Source: an uncultured Roseburia sp. (lineage in GTDB: Bacteria > Bacillota > Clostridia > Lachnospirales > Lachnospiraceae). Taken from it: 64,000 bases of DNA. The notes beneath the pieces are model-generated. The model was given only the letters and a program-made list of their open reading frames with translations, made no database searches and was not told the origin of the DNA. The stretch is taken from NCBI GenBank assembly GCA_934358955.1, contig CAKRLC010000002.1, forward strand, positions 1-64,000. Reading direction: 5' to 3'. The position numbers and the translations under genes were made by a program. The first letter of the stretch is position 1; the number at the start of each line of letters is the position of its first letter. Positions 1 through 7,956 of this stretch are shown one piece after another.

Positions 1-854
1 AGATACTTATCAGAATAAATACTGTTTTTCTCCCATATAAAATCAAAATCGTGCTGCAGTTTAAAGTCATCCAGCTGGATTTCCTGAAGGACACCTGTTT
101 GCAGTTCAGCGGTAACGGCTGTTTTGTACATAAATGAAATGCCGCAATCCTTTTTTAACAGACTGATAATGGTGTGCATATTTTCAATTTGTGTATAATG
201 AACAAAGTCAGATAATTGAAGACCGTGGGCGGTCAGACTCTGCTCAAGGATATTTCTTGTTCCGGAGCCTTTTTCCCGAACGAGGAGACGTTCAGATAAA
301 AGATCGCTGATTCTGTGGGGACTGTGAATCGCAAAATTATGGGAGGACGAACAGACAGCAATATAGTCTTCGGTACTGTACCTTTTGTGGGAATATTGAT
401 TGCCCGGATAGTTACCTTCAACAATAGCAATACAGATCTGACCATCGTCAAGGAGCTTCAAAAGTTCAGATGTATTGCCATAGTGAAGATGCAGGTTTAT
501 CTGCGGATGCTGAAGAAGATAAGTTGCCAGTCTGTCTACAATGGCATACTCTCCGACCGTCATTGTTACACCTATGGACAGAACTTCTATGTCAGAATAG
601 CAGCTTTCTATTTCCTGGCGGATACTCTTTTCATCATTTTTCATGGTAATAAGATGCTTACGGAGTATTTCGCCGGAGCGTGTGAGAGAAAGCTGCTTAT
701 TTTGGTAAGTGAAAAGGGAAGTTTGGTATTGCTCTTCGAGAAAATGTATGTGCTGCGATACGGCAGGCTGCGTAATATGTAATAATTTGGCAGCAGTTGT
801 AAAATTCATGGTCTGACATACGGTAAGAAAGGTTTCTGTTCTAAAATCAAGCAT
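1..854 (-). CDS. LysR-family transcriptional regulator (C-terminus cut by window edge)
   Basis: Reading the minus strand from an ATG at 854 gives MLDFRTETFLTVCQTMNFT, then TAAKLLHITQPAVSQHIHFL. This is the classic LysR winged helix-turn-helix, with AAxxLxxTQPAVSxxI at residues 21-36. The following substrate-binding domain is typical, with segments such as LSIGVTMTVGEYAIV and IENMHTIISLLKKDCGISF. The frame is open to the left edge, so the last few residues are missing. The gene is divergent from the YeiH-like gene at 1122, the usual arrangement when a LysR protein controls the neighbouring transporter. The ligand cannot be read from sequence. An AT-rich dyad at 880-893 lies just upstream of its start and could be an autoregulatory site. 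The + strand ORF across 315-782 is a shadow of this gene. Confidence 0.9.
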   Translation of the reverse strand, partial: MLDFRTETFLTVCQTMNFTTAAKLLHITQPAVSQHIHFLEEQYQTSLFTYQNKQLSLTRSGEILRKHLITMKNDEKSIRQEIESCYSDIEVLSIGVTMTVGEYAIVDRLATYLLQHPQINLHLHYGNTSELLKLLDDGQICIAIVEGNYPGNQYSHKRYSTEDYIAVCSSSHNFAIHSPHRISDLLSERLLVREKGSGTRNILEQSLTAHGLQLSDFVHYTQIENMHTIISLLKKDCGISFMYKTAVTAELQTGVLQEIQLDDFKLQHDFDFIWEKNSIYSDKY

Positions 855-879
855 TTTAAATCCTCACGATAAGAAAAAA

Positions 880-893
880 TTATTGTGTAATAA
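880..893. promoter_or_regulatory. Candidate LysR binding dyad
   Basis: TTATT-GTGT-AATAA is a 14-bp inverted repeat about 26 bp upstream of the lysR start in the divergent 855-1121 gap. It contains the T-N11-A spacing common in LysR boxes. A second AT-only dyad (ATATAA-TT-TTATAT) is at 898-911. The low complexity makes chance likely, so this is a weak call. The rest of the gap holds a dispersed repeat (about 975-1047) and a short hairpin, CTGCGA-AGCG-TCGCAG, near 1065-1080. Confidence 0.3.
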
Positions 894-996
894 AAATATA
901 TAATTTTATATTATAAACGTCAAGCCTTATACTTAACGATGTGAAAAATTATAGAAGAAATGTTGTTACTGTTCATTCAGCAGAAAAATACGGTTA

Positions 997-1047
997 TTTT
1001 GCTGCGTACGAAAGAGATTCAGGAGTGAACCGGTTCCTTTTGCAAAA
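997..1047 (+). repeat. Dispersed intergenic repeat R1, copy 1
   Basis: The stretch TTTTGCTGCGTACGAAAG, a variable ATTCAGGAGTGAAC segment, and CCTTTTGCAAA closely match the reverse complement of 31181-31233. The left flank (975-983, ATTCAGCAG) and GCTGCGTA at 1001 are spaced like a weaker copy at 14006-14040. The left part can fold as a hairpin, CAGCA(g)AAAATA with TATTTTGCTG, across 978-1004. It lies in the lysR/yeiH divergent gap. I do not recognise a named family. Confidence 0.6.
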
Positions 1048-1121
1048 ACAAAATTTAAAATGAGTCTGCGAAGCGTCGCAGGAGCGAGTGAACAGGAACG
1101 AAACATAAGTGAGGTAGAAAA

Positions 1122-2159
1122 ATGGAGTTTATAAGAAAAAATTACAGTGGAATGCTTGTTTGTCTTGCGATAGCGATTCCGGCATGGCTGTTAGGAAAAT
1201 TATTTCCTGTCGTAGGCGGTGCAGTTACAGCGATTGTAGCTGGAATGATCGTGACATTATTTTGGAAAGACAAGGGAAAAGCAGAGAGCGGGATTAAATG
1301 GACATCAAAAATTGTTCTCCAGTCGGCTGTGGTTTTGTTGGGATTTGGAATGAATCTCGGAGTGATTTTTCAGACAGGAAAACAGTCACTTCCGATTATC
1401 GTCTGCACGATCAGTACATCATTGATCGTTGCATGGATTTTAAGGAAAGTACTGAATGTTCCTGCAAACACATCCATACTTGTAGGCGTTGGATCCTCTA
1501 TCTGTGGCGGCTCTGCAATTGCGGCAACAGCGCCGGTGATCGATGCGGATGACAATGAAGTAGCGCAGTCGATCGCAGTCATTTTCTTTTTCAATGTGCT
1601 TGCTGCTATCTTTTTCCCGATGCTTGGAAATGCGATTGGATTTGATACATCACAGGGAGAAGCATTTGGAATTTTTGCCGGCACAGCGATCAATGATACA
1701 TCATCGGTAACTGCGGCTGCCTCTACCTGGGACAGTATGTGGGGACTTGGAAGCGAGACCTTAAATACGGCGGTAACAGTAAAGCTGACAAGGACTTTGG
1801 CTATTATACCGATTACGCTGGTGTTATCACTTATCCAGAGCAGAAAAGCCGCAAAAGAAGGAAAAAGATCTCAAAAGTTCAGTTTGAAGAAAGCATTTCC
1901 AATGTTTATTTTTTATTTTGTGATTGCTGCCATTATAACAACCGTATGTATTAATCTGGGAATGGATGCGAATATGTTTCATCCGGTAAAAGAACTGTCC
2001 AAATTTATGATCATTATGGCGATGGCGGCGATCGGTTTAAACAGTAATGTGATCCAGCTGGTAAAAACAGGCGGAAAACCAATTATAGTTGGAGGTTCCT
2101 GTTGGATTGCGATCACAGTAGTCAGCCTGATCATGCAGCATGTGATGGGAATCTGGTAA
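1122..2159 (+). CDS. YeiH/UPF0324-family membrane protein (putative sulfate exporter family)
   Basis: A 345-residue polytopic protein of about 9-10 hydrophobic segments. Characteristic family stretches are VLLGFGMNLGVIFQTGKQSLP, GVGSSICGGSAIAATAPVI and GIFAGTAINDTSSVTAAAS. The conserved SSICGGSAIAA loop near residues 125-140 is diagnostic of UPF0324 (YeiH). The family is often labelled as a sulfate exporter, but the substrate is poorly established. It is divergent from a LysR regulator, like E. coli yeiH/yeiE. The ATG at 1122 follows GTGAGGTAG at good spacing. A terminator follows at 2194-2227. Confidence 0.88.
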   Translation: MEFIRKNYSGMLVCLAIAIPAWLLGKLFPVVGGAVTAIVAGMIVTLFWKDKGKAESGIKWTSKIVLQSAVVLLGFGMNLGVIFQTGKQSLPIIVCTISTSLIVAWILRKVLNVPANTSILVGVGSSICGGSAIAATAPVIDADDNEVAQSIAVIFFFNVLAAIFFPMLGNAIGFDTSQGEAFGIFAGTAINDTSSVTAAASTWDSMWGLGSETLNTAVTVKLTRTLAIIPITLVLSLIQSRKAAKEGKRSQKFSLKKAFPMFIFYFVIAAIITTVCINLGMDANMFHPVKELSKFMIIMAMAAIGLNSNVIQLVKTGGKPIIVGGSCWIAITVVSLIMQHVMGIW

Positions 2160-2193
2160 ATAAAAATAGAAGAATGTCTGTCAGAAAAGAAAG

Positions 2194-2227
2194 AATACGC
2201 CCAGTCTGTTATAAGACCGGGCGTATT
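2194..2227. terminator. Bidirectional terminator between yeiH and tyrA
   Basis: AATACGCCC pairs with GGGCGTATT, and inside it GTCT pairs with AGAC around a GTTATA loop. T-rich sequence follows on the + strand (AGATTTTCT) and, read backwards, on the minus strand (TTTCTTTC). It sits between two convergent genes. Confidence 0.85.
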
Positions 2228-2234
2228 AGATTTT

Positions 2235-3332
2235 CTATCTTTCATAAATGGTGTAGTGGTGTCTTCTTAACAGTGCAACTGCTGAAGTAAGAGACTCTTT
2301 ATCGTACATTTCCAGGCGCAATACACCATCTTCAAATTCACGGTTATGAATGATACCGATATTTTTAATGCTTAAGTTGTTGCTTGCAAGAATCGTAGCA
2401 ACAGTTGCGATTCCACCGGCTTCGTCGAGAAGATCCAGGTACAGCTCATAAACGGCTTTGATCGGACCTTTGTTTGTAATAGCAATGGAATCCCGGTAGT
2501 CTTTCGCTGACTGAAAATCCGAAAGCAGCGCATCGGTGTTTGCCGCCAAAATATCGTGCTTGGTTTTTTCTAATGTTTCTTCATAAGCATCAATCAGGCG
2601 GACAATTTGCTCACTGTTGGACTGACAGATGTTCTGCCACATGACAGGAGAGGAGGAGGCAATTCGTGTGAGATCTTTGAAGCCTCCGGCAGCAATGGTT
2701 TTCATTGTCTCATTTTCATCGTCAGAACGTTTAACCAGATTAACAAGGCTGTATGCAATGATATGCGGAAGATGGCTGATAGCAGCAGTAGCATAATCGT
2801 GCAGGTGATAGTCTAATACTAAAGCAACAGCCCCAAGCTCTGTGACCAGTGAACGGAAAGCTTCTAATTGTTCCGGTGAAGTCTTGCTTGTCGGGGTGAG
2901 GATATAGTATGCATTTTCCAACAGGTATTCATTGGCATTTTTTAAGCCTGTTTTTTCGGAACCGGCCATTGGATGACCGCCAATGAAACAATCTTCCATA
3001 GAGAGCGCAATCACTTCTTCATGAATATCTGTTTTTACACTTCCAACGTCTGTGATAATACAGCCGTCTTTGACATGTCCCTTTAACTGGCGCAGGTACT
3101 CAATATTTTTTTGTACCGGCGTACATAGAAAAATATAATCACAGTCATAAAAATCCCCAATCTCACATAAAGCTTTATTGGAAATCAGGTGTTCTTCGTA
3201 AGCTTCGGTGATCGTAGACTGGTGTCCGGCAGTGGCGATGATCGTAACTTCCGGGTAAAGAGTATGTATTTTTTTTGCAATGGATCCACCAATAAGACCA
3301 AGTCCGATAAATCCGATTTTTTGAAAAGACAT
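2235..3332 (-). CDS. tyrA: Prephenate dehydrogenase with C-terminal ACT domain
   Basis: A 365-residue enzyme for the NAD(P)-dependent oxidative decarboxylation of prephenate to 4-hydroxyphenylpyruvate in tyrosine biosynthesis. The N-terminal Rossmann motif is IGFIGLGLIGGSIAKK, followed by IFLCTPV and TDVGSVKTDI. The active-site region GGHPMAGSEKTG is intact, and the helical domain carries SHLPHIIAYSL. The last ~75 residues (GPIKAVYELYLDLLDEAGGI then ATVATILASNNLSIKNIGI) form an ACT domain, expected for tyrosine feedback. I chose the ATG at 3332 (MSFQKIGF) because a longer start at 3347 adds five hydrophobic residues ahead of the conserved Rossmann strand. It stands alone on the minus strand, not in an aro operon. 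Confidence 0.93.
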   Translation of the reverse strand: MSFQKIGFIGLGLIGGSIAKKIHTLYPEVTIIATAGHQSTITEAYEEHLISNKALCEIGDFYDCDYIFLCTPVQKNIEYLRQLKGHVKDGCIITDVGSVKTDIHEEVIALSMEDCFIGGHPMAGSEKTGLKNANEYLLENAYYILTPTSKTSPEQLEAFRSLVTELGAVALVLDYHLHDYATAAISHLPHIIAYSLVNLVKRSDDENETMKTIAAGGFKDLTRIASSSPVMWQNICQSNSEQIVRLIDAYEETLEKTKHDILAANTDALLSDFQSAKDYRDSIAITNKGPIKAVYELYLDLLDEAGGIATVATILASNNLSIKNIGIIHNREFEDGVLRLEMYDKESLTSAVALLRRHHYTIYER

Positions 3333-3606
3333 AAGAAATATAACCATACCTTTCGTTTGCGTAATCTATGTCCATCATAGCGGCATTATCTGGAAAAGTC
3401 AACACGTTAAAGTATAAAAGTATTTGCTATGCAGAAATATATGTATAAAGTATGAACAATATGTAAACAATCAACAGAAAACGATGAAAAATGTTTATAG
3501 TGCATACATATTATATAAACAAAATCATGCTATTATAAAATAAATTAGTAAAAATGAATAAATAAGTTGTAAATTAACAGAAAATTTAGTAAAATATAAC
3601 CATTAG

Positions 3607-3638
3607 CAATAGATTGCGGCAGAAGAGCAAATCTATTG
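3607..3638 (+). promoter_or_regulatory. 5' leader hairpin upstream of the EF-G paralogue
   Basis: CAATAGATT at 3607-3615 pairs perfectly with AATCTATTG at 3630-3638 around a 14-nt loop, 34 nt upstream of the EF-G-like start. No U-run follows, so it is not a terminator. The rest of the 340-bp gap (3333-3672) is very AT-rich, with several possible -10 elements and no small gene that I can see. Confidence 0.4.
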
Positions 3639-3672
3639 TCACAAAATAATAACTAGTATTGGAGGATTTGCT

Positions 3673-5763
3673 ATGAACGTTTACACAACTGACAGAATTC
3701 GTAATGTGGTGCTTCTTGGCCATGGGGGATGCGGCAAGACAAGCCTTGTTGAGGCAATGGCTTATCTTGCAGGAATGACGACACGTATGGGTAAGACAAC
3801 TGATGGCAATACGATCAGTGATTATGACAAAGAGGAGACCAAACGTCTTTTCTCCATTAATACTTCTGTTGTACCGATCGTATGGGGCGATACAAAGATC
3901 AATATCCTTGACACTCCTGGCTATTTTGATTTTGTAGGAGAAGTAGAAGAAGCAGTGAGTGTTGCAGATGCAGCGATCATCGTTGTTTCCGGAAAGGCCG
4001 GAATCGAAGTCGGAACAAGAAAAGCATGGGAACTCTGTGAAAAATATAAACTTCCTAGAATCGTTTTCGTAACAGATATGGATATTGATGATGCCAGCTA
4101 TCGTCAGGTGGTAGAAGACTTACAGCAGATGTATGGTAAGCGCATAGCTCCTTTCCACCTTCCAATCCGTGAGAATGGTCAGTTTGTTGGTTATGTCAAT
4201 GTTTTACAGCAGAGAGCAAAACGCTGGAAAGAAGACGGAACCGTTGAGAAGACAGATGTTCCGGATTATTCCAAAGATAATCTTGAAATCTGCAGGGAAG
4301 CATTGATGGAAGCTGTAGCAGAGACCAGCGAAGATTTTATGGAACGTTATTTCAACGGAGAAGAGTTCTCAGAGGATGAGATCCGCCAGGCACTCCGTGT
4401 GAATGTTGCAGATGGAAGCATTGTTCCGGTTATGATGGGATCGAATACACTTGCCCGTGGTATGTATACACTGTTAGTTGATATTGTAAAATATCTTCCA
4501 AGTCCGGACAAGAGAACATGTACTGGTATTAATTCCAAGACAAATGAAGTATACAGTGCAGATTATGATTTTGCAAAACCAAAGTCTGCTTATGTATGGA
4601 AGACGATCGTAGATCCGTTTATTGGCAAATACTCCCTGATCAAAGTAAACTCCGGTGTATTAAAGACCGATGATGTTTTATATAACTATCATAAAGACGT
4701 AGAGGAAAAGATTGGAAAATTATATGTACTTTGCGGCAATAAGCCGGAAGAAGTAAAAGAGCTCCATGCCGGTGATATCGGTGCCCTTGCTAAGCTTACA
4801 AGCCCGGCAACAACCGATTCTTTATCTACAAAGGCAAATCCAATTGTGTATATTAGAACTGCAATCTCCACACCATATACATATATGAGATATAAAGCAG
4901 TGAACAAAGGGGATGAGGATAAGATTTCCCAGGCATTGCAGAAACTGATGATGGAAGACCTGACCTTAAAATCAGTCAATGACAGTGAAAATGGACAGAC
5001 ATTGTTATATGGAATGGGCGACCAGCATCTTGACGTTGTAGCAAGCAAGCTTTTGAACCGTTACAAAGTTGAGATCGAACTGAAAAAACCGAAGGTGGCA
5101 TTCCGTGAGACCATCCGCAAGAAATCCGATGTGGAATACAAATACAAAAAACAGTCCGGTGGACATGGACAGTATGGACATGTCAAGATGACATTTGAAC
5201 CATCCGGTGATATGGAACAGCCATATGTATTTGAGCAGATCGTTGTCGGTGGTGCTGTACCGAAGAATTACTTCCCTGCAGTAGAAAAAGGTATCCAGGA
5301 ATCCTGCCAGAAAGGTCCTTTAGCGGCATATCCGGTAGTTGGTGTGAAAGCAGTGTTATATGATGGATCTTACCATCCGGTAGATTCTTCAGAGATGGCA
5401 TTCAAGACGGCTGCAAGACAGGCATTTAAGAAAGGATTTATGGAAGCTTCTCCAATCTTATTAGAGCCGATTGCATCCTTAAAGGTTGTTGTGCCGGATA
5501 AATATACCGGTGATATTATGGGTGATCTGAATAAACGCCGTGGACGTGTACTTGGAATGAACCCGACAGAGCATGGATATCAGGAGATCGTAGCAGATAT
5601 TCCGTATATGGAGCTGTTTGGTTATAATACCGATTTAAGATCCATGACAGGTGGAAGCGGAACCTATTCCTACGAGTTTGCAAGATACGAGCAGGCTCCG
5701 TCTGATATTCAGGAAAAGGAGATTGCTGCAAGAGCAAGTAAAGTGGAGAATTTAGAAGAATAA
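3673..5763 (+). CDS. EF-G-like translational GTPase (EF-G paralogue)
   Basis: A 696-residue protein with the full EF-G domain order: GTPase (residues 1-~270), domain II, domains III/IV (FRETIRKKSDVEYKYKKQSG then GHGQYGHVKM) and domain V (YTGDIMGDLNKRRGRVLGM). The P-loop is GHGGCGKT at 16-23, and GGCGKT rather than DAGKT is typical of EF-G paralogues (EF-G-2/EF-G-like). Two GTPase motifs differ from canonical EF-G. G3 is DTPGY at 80-84 (Tyr in place of the catalytic His), and G4 is TDMD at 134-137 instead of NKxD. It is not beside rpsL/rpsG/tuf, so it is probably not the housekeeping fusA. Its function in translation is unknown. The RBS is TTGGAGG. Confidence 0.9.
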   Translation: MNVYTTDRIRNVVLLGHGGCGKTSLVEAMAYLAGMTTRMGKTTDGNTISDYDKEETKRLFSINTSVVPIVWGDTKINILDTPGYFDFVGEVEEAVSVADAAIIVVSGKAGIEVGTRKAWELCEKYKLPRIVFVTDMDIDDASYRQVVEDLQQMYGKRIAPFHLPIRENGQFVGYVNVLQQRAKRWKEDGTVEKTDVPDYSKDNLEICREALMEAVAETSEDFMERYFNGEEFSEDEIRQALRVNVADGSIVPVMMGSNTLARGMYTLLVDIVKYLPSPDKRTCTGINSKTNEVYSADYDFAKPKSAYVWKTIVDPFIGKYSLIKVNSGVLKTDDVLYNYHKDVEEKIGKLYVLCGNKPEEVKELHAGDIGALAKLTSPATTDSLSTKANPIVYIRTAISTPYTYMRYKAVNKGDEDKISQALQKLMMEDLTLKSVNDSENGQTLLYGMGDQHLDVVASKLLNRYKVEIELKKPKVAFRETIRKKSDVEYKYKKQSGGHGQYGHVKMTFEPSGDMEQPYVFEQIVVGGAVPKNYFPAVEKGIQESCQKGPLAAYPVVGVKAVLYDGSYHPVDSSEMAFKTAARQAFKKGFMEASPILLEPIASLKVVVPDKYTGDIMGDLNKRRGRVLGMNPTEHGYQEIVADIPYMELFGYNTDLRSMTGGSGTYSYEFARYEQAPSDIQEKEIAARASKVENLEE

Positions 5764-5801
5764 AGCTATTAAAACTGTGACGTAGGCAAAAGGAGATGAG
5801 G

Positions 5802-7118
5802 ATGATGAGAGTCACAAGATATCTATTCATAATTTTATATGTATTCATTCTTGTGACTTATCATCCACTGAACGTACAGGCAGAGACAATTGAACGCGCA
5901 TTCTCCTTTCAGCCGGTCCATGTAGATCCACGATATGTTGCGGTAGATCCTTATGATGGCATTGAGCAGGAACGATATGAGATCGTTTATGTAATGAATG
6001 GTGGGGAAAATAATTACATGAACAGTGAGATGCTGTTAGAACAGGAGTTGCCGGTTACATTGAGTGTCCCTGTCAGGGAAGGATATAATTTCGCAGGCTG
6101 GTATGAAGACAGTAATTATACAAAACGTGTGACTACGATTACCCGTGAGAATGCAAAAGATATGGTTCTTTTTGCAAAATGGACAAGTGAGATCGATAAT
6201 TATAAGAATGTCGAGATGTATTCCTATCAGACAGGCAATCTGCTGCGCCTGAATCAGAAAGAATTAAAGCAATGTGAATACAGCTTTATGGATGAGCTGA
6301 TGATTCCCGGAATGCCGTCCACAAGAGAACAGGATTATCTGGAGCAGTATATTAACAGCCAGGATCTGTGTATGCAGGGACTGTGTTTTACACCGGAGTA
6401 TGTGATCATGACGGCGTATACGGAAGATAAGGATGAGCCGGGAGCGTTGATGGTTTTTGACCGGTCGACAGGAAAGTATCTTGTGACACTCGGTATGAAA
6501 AATGACAGTCATCTCGGAGGCGTAGCATTTGATGGCAGCAATCTGTGGATCTGTCATTCTAATACGAATACACTGGAGCGCATTTCATATGACTATATCA
6601 AAGAACTTGCGGAAGAAGGCGTCGGACGCTGCGTAGATGCTGCAAAGATCACAGACGAATATGTGTTGAAGAATACTCCATCCTGTATTACGTATTATGG
6701 AGGAAGAATCTGGGTTGCTTCGTATACGAAGATGTTTCAGTCAAAAATGTATTCCTACACGTATGATGCGAAAACAGATACGCTGATCGCAGCGGCAGGA
6801 TATAATATTCCTTGCAAAGTGCAGGGGGTGGCATTTGATTCTAATGGAGCAGTCTATTTAAGCACATCTCTTGGGCGAAACAGATCTTCTTTTTTGAGGG
6901 GGTATACATCGCTGCTGGCTTTAAACAAAAGTCCGGGCAGACCAGATGTGAAGGTTGAAATGCCTCCATGCTCAGAAGAGATTGCAATCGCGGATAATGT
7001 GTTATATGTACTGTTTGAATCAGCGAGCACGAAGTATTTTGAAGGAACGGATGGAAGAGGAACAAGTATTTCTCCGATTGATAAATTATTAGAAGTGAAA
7101 GTAGCGTCAATCTGGTAA
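5802..7118 (+). CDS. Secreted protein with InlB/Flg_new repeat and propeller-like C-terminus
   Basis: About 438 residues. The N-terminus has a signal peptide (hydrophobic FIILYVFILVTY, likely cleavage after NVQA). Mature residues ~30-110 resemble a Listeria/Bacteroidales B-repeat (Flg_new): YEIVYVMNGG, VPVREGYNFAGWYEDSNY, MVLFAKW. The remainder has segments such as GGVAFDGSNLWICHSNTNTL and GVAFDSNGAVYLSTSLG, suggesting blades of a beta-propeller. No LPXTG or choline-binding anchor is visible. AGGAG at 5791-5795 favours starting at the ATG at 5802 or 5805 rather than 5796. It begins 38 bp after the EF-G-like gene and may be co-transcribed. Function unknown. Confidence 0.75.
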   Translation: MMRVTRYLFIILYVFILVTYHPLNVQAETIERAFSFQPVHVDPRYVAVDPYDGIEQERYEIVYVMNGGENNYMNSEMLLEQELPVTLSVPVREGYNFAGWYEDSNYTKRVTTITRENAKDMVLFAKWTSEIDNYKNVEMYSYQTGNLLRLNQKELKQCEYSFMDELMIPGMPSTREQDYLEQYINSQDLCMQGLCFTPEYVIMTAYTEDKDEPGALMVFDRSTGKYLVTLGMKNDSHLGGVAFDGSNLWICHSNTNTLERISYDYIKELAEEGVGRCVDAAKITDEYVLKNTPSCITYYGGRIWVASYTKMFQSKMYSYTYDAKTDTLIAAAGYNIPCKVQGVAFDSNGAVYLSTSLGRNRSSFLRGYTSLLALNKSPGRPDVKVEMPPCSEEIAIADNVLYVLFESASTKYFEGTDGRGTSISPIDKLLEVKVASIW

Positions 7119-7148
7119 AGAGGGCAGCCTAATGTGCTGACCCTCTTT
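7117..7148. terminator. Bidirectional terminator overlapping both convergent stop codons
   Basis: AAAGAGGGCAGC (7117-7128) pairs with GCTG-A-CCCTCTTT (7136-7148) and is followed by CTTTC. The + strand stop codon (7116-7118) lies at its left foot and the minus-strand stop codon (7129-7131) lies in its loop. Confidence 0.8.
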
Positions 7149-7413
7149 CTTTCATCAGTTGGATAATACGGTCTGCTTTTGCAGCTTCTTCTGGTGACAT
7201 GTTCTGTTTGAGGATAGAGATGAGAAGATCTGTTTCCGGCTGTGTAAAATGAATATTCTGTTTTTTGGCCTGATTTATAGTGCCGAGCAGAAAGGGTGCC
7301 ATTTCTTTCATTGTTGCCGGCTTTTTACTGTTGGCAAAATTCATCAGAAAAGAAATCTTATCCGGGCTCATATTCTGAAAAACCGGATTCTGGTTAAAAA
7401 ATTGCTGATCCAT
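7129..7413 (-). CDS. Small helical protein of unknown function
   Basis: 94 residues, predicted mostly alpha-helical and soluble, rich in Asn/Gln/Met near the start (MDQQFFNQNPVFQNMSPD), with no Cys, signal peptide or membrane span. Two short motifs, NMSPDKISFL and NMSPEEAAKA, begin similarly, suggesting two small helical modules. It follows the 111-residue gene by 12 bp on the same strand, so they form an operon. The ATG at 7413 has an upstream AAGGAG (TAAAAGGAGTTC on the minus strand). I do not recognise the family. Confidence 0.75.
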   Translation of the reverse strand: MDQQFFNQNPVFQNMSPDKISFLMNFANSKKPATMKEMAPFLLGTINQAKKQNIHFTQPETDLLISILKQNMSPEEAAKADRIIQLMKERGSAH

Positions 7414-7425
7414 AATGAACTCCTT

Positions 7426-7761
7426 TTATTGTCCTGCAAATAATGTTTCATAGGTTTCTAACATGGAAAACATGTTTGTGAGCATATCGAGCGTATCCTG
7501 TTCCTGCTTTGTACAAAATGGGCGGAGGCTGTTTAAAAGTGACAGTGCATTGTTTTCTTCTTCTGGAAGAGAACACATAGATAGTGCAGCATCTTTTCTG
7601 GAAAAGACCTGCAAGGTGTTTTCCAGCTCCATATACTTTATAAATATGGCAAACTGCTTTTTCTGTGACTCCTTTATGTAAGGAATGACCGTTTTGAGCA
7701 TCTGGAGCTGACGTGTCTGTGTCATTGTATCAAAGGCGGTAAAAGGAATTGATTCATCCAT
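7426..7761 (-). CDS. Small helical protein of unknown function
   Basis: 111 residues, predicted all-helical and acidic (MDESIPFTAFDTMTQTRQL ... LNSLRPFCTKQEQDTLDML). No transmembrane segment or recognisable domain. It is first in a two-gene minus-strand operon with the 94-residue protein. An AAAAAGG sequence precedes the ATG. Both proteins look like small regulatory or structural factors, but nothing in the sequence assigns a role. Confidence 0.75.
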   Translation of the reverse strand: MDESIPFTAFDTMTQTRQLQMLKTVIPYIKESQKKQFAIFIKYMELENTLQVFSRKDAALSMCSLPEEENNALSLLNSLRPFCTKQEQDTLDMLTNMFSMLETYETLFAGQ

Positions 7762-7956
7762 GAAAACAACCTTTTTCTTTCAGTTTATGTAGGAACGGCG
7801 TGTTTATGACGGGATATGTTTGAAGCAGAACGAAAAGGAGGGAGAAAGCATAACATATTTATATAACATTTATATAATTAGGTACATGAGTCATAAGAAA
7901 GTCTACAGTAACCGGAAAAATGTTATAAGAAATGAAAAGTGGAAGAGAGAAAGAGC

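Noticed and set aside
315-782. A 155-codon + strand ORF
   Set aside because: It is antisense to a clear LysR gene covering the same bases and has no RBS or domain.
4051-4090. Compensating frameshift explaining the TDMD motif in the EF-G paralogue
   Set aside because: The flanking residues align in frame and read as normal coding, so I keep it as a real substitution pending comparison with relatives.
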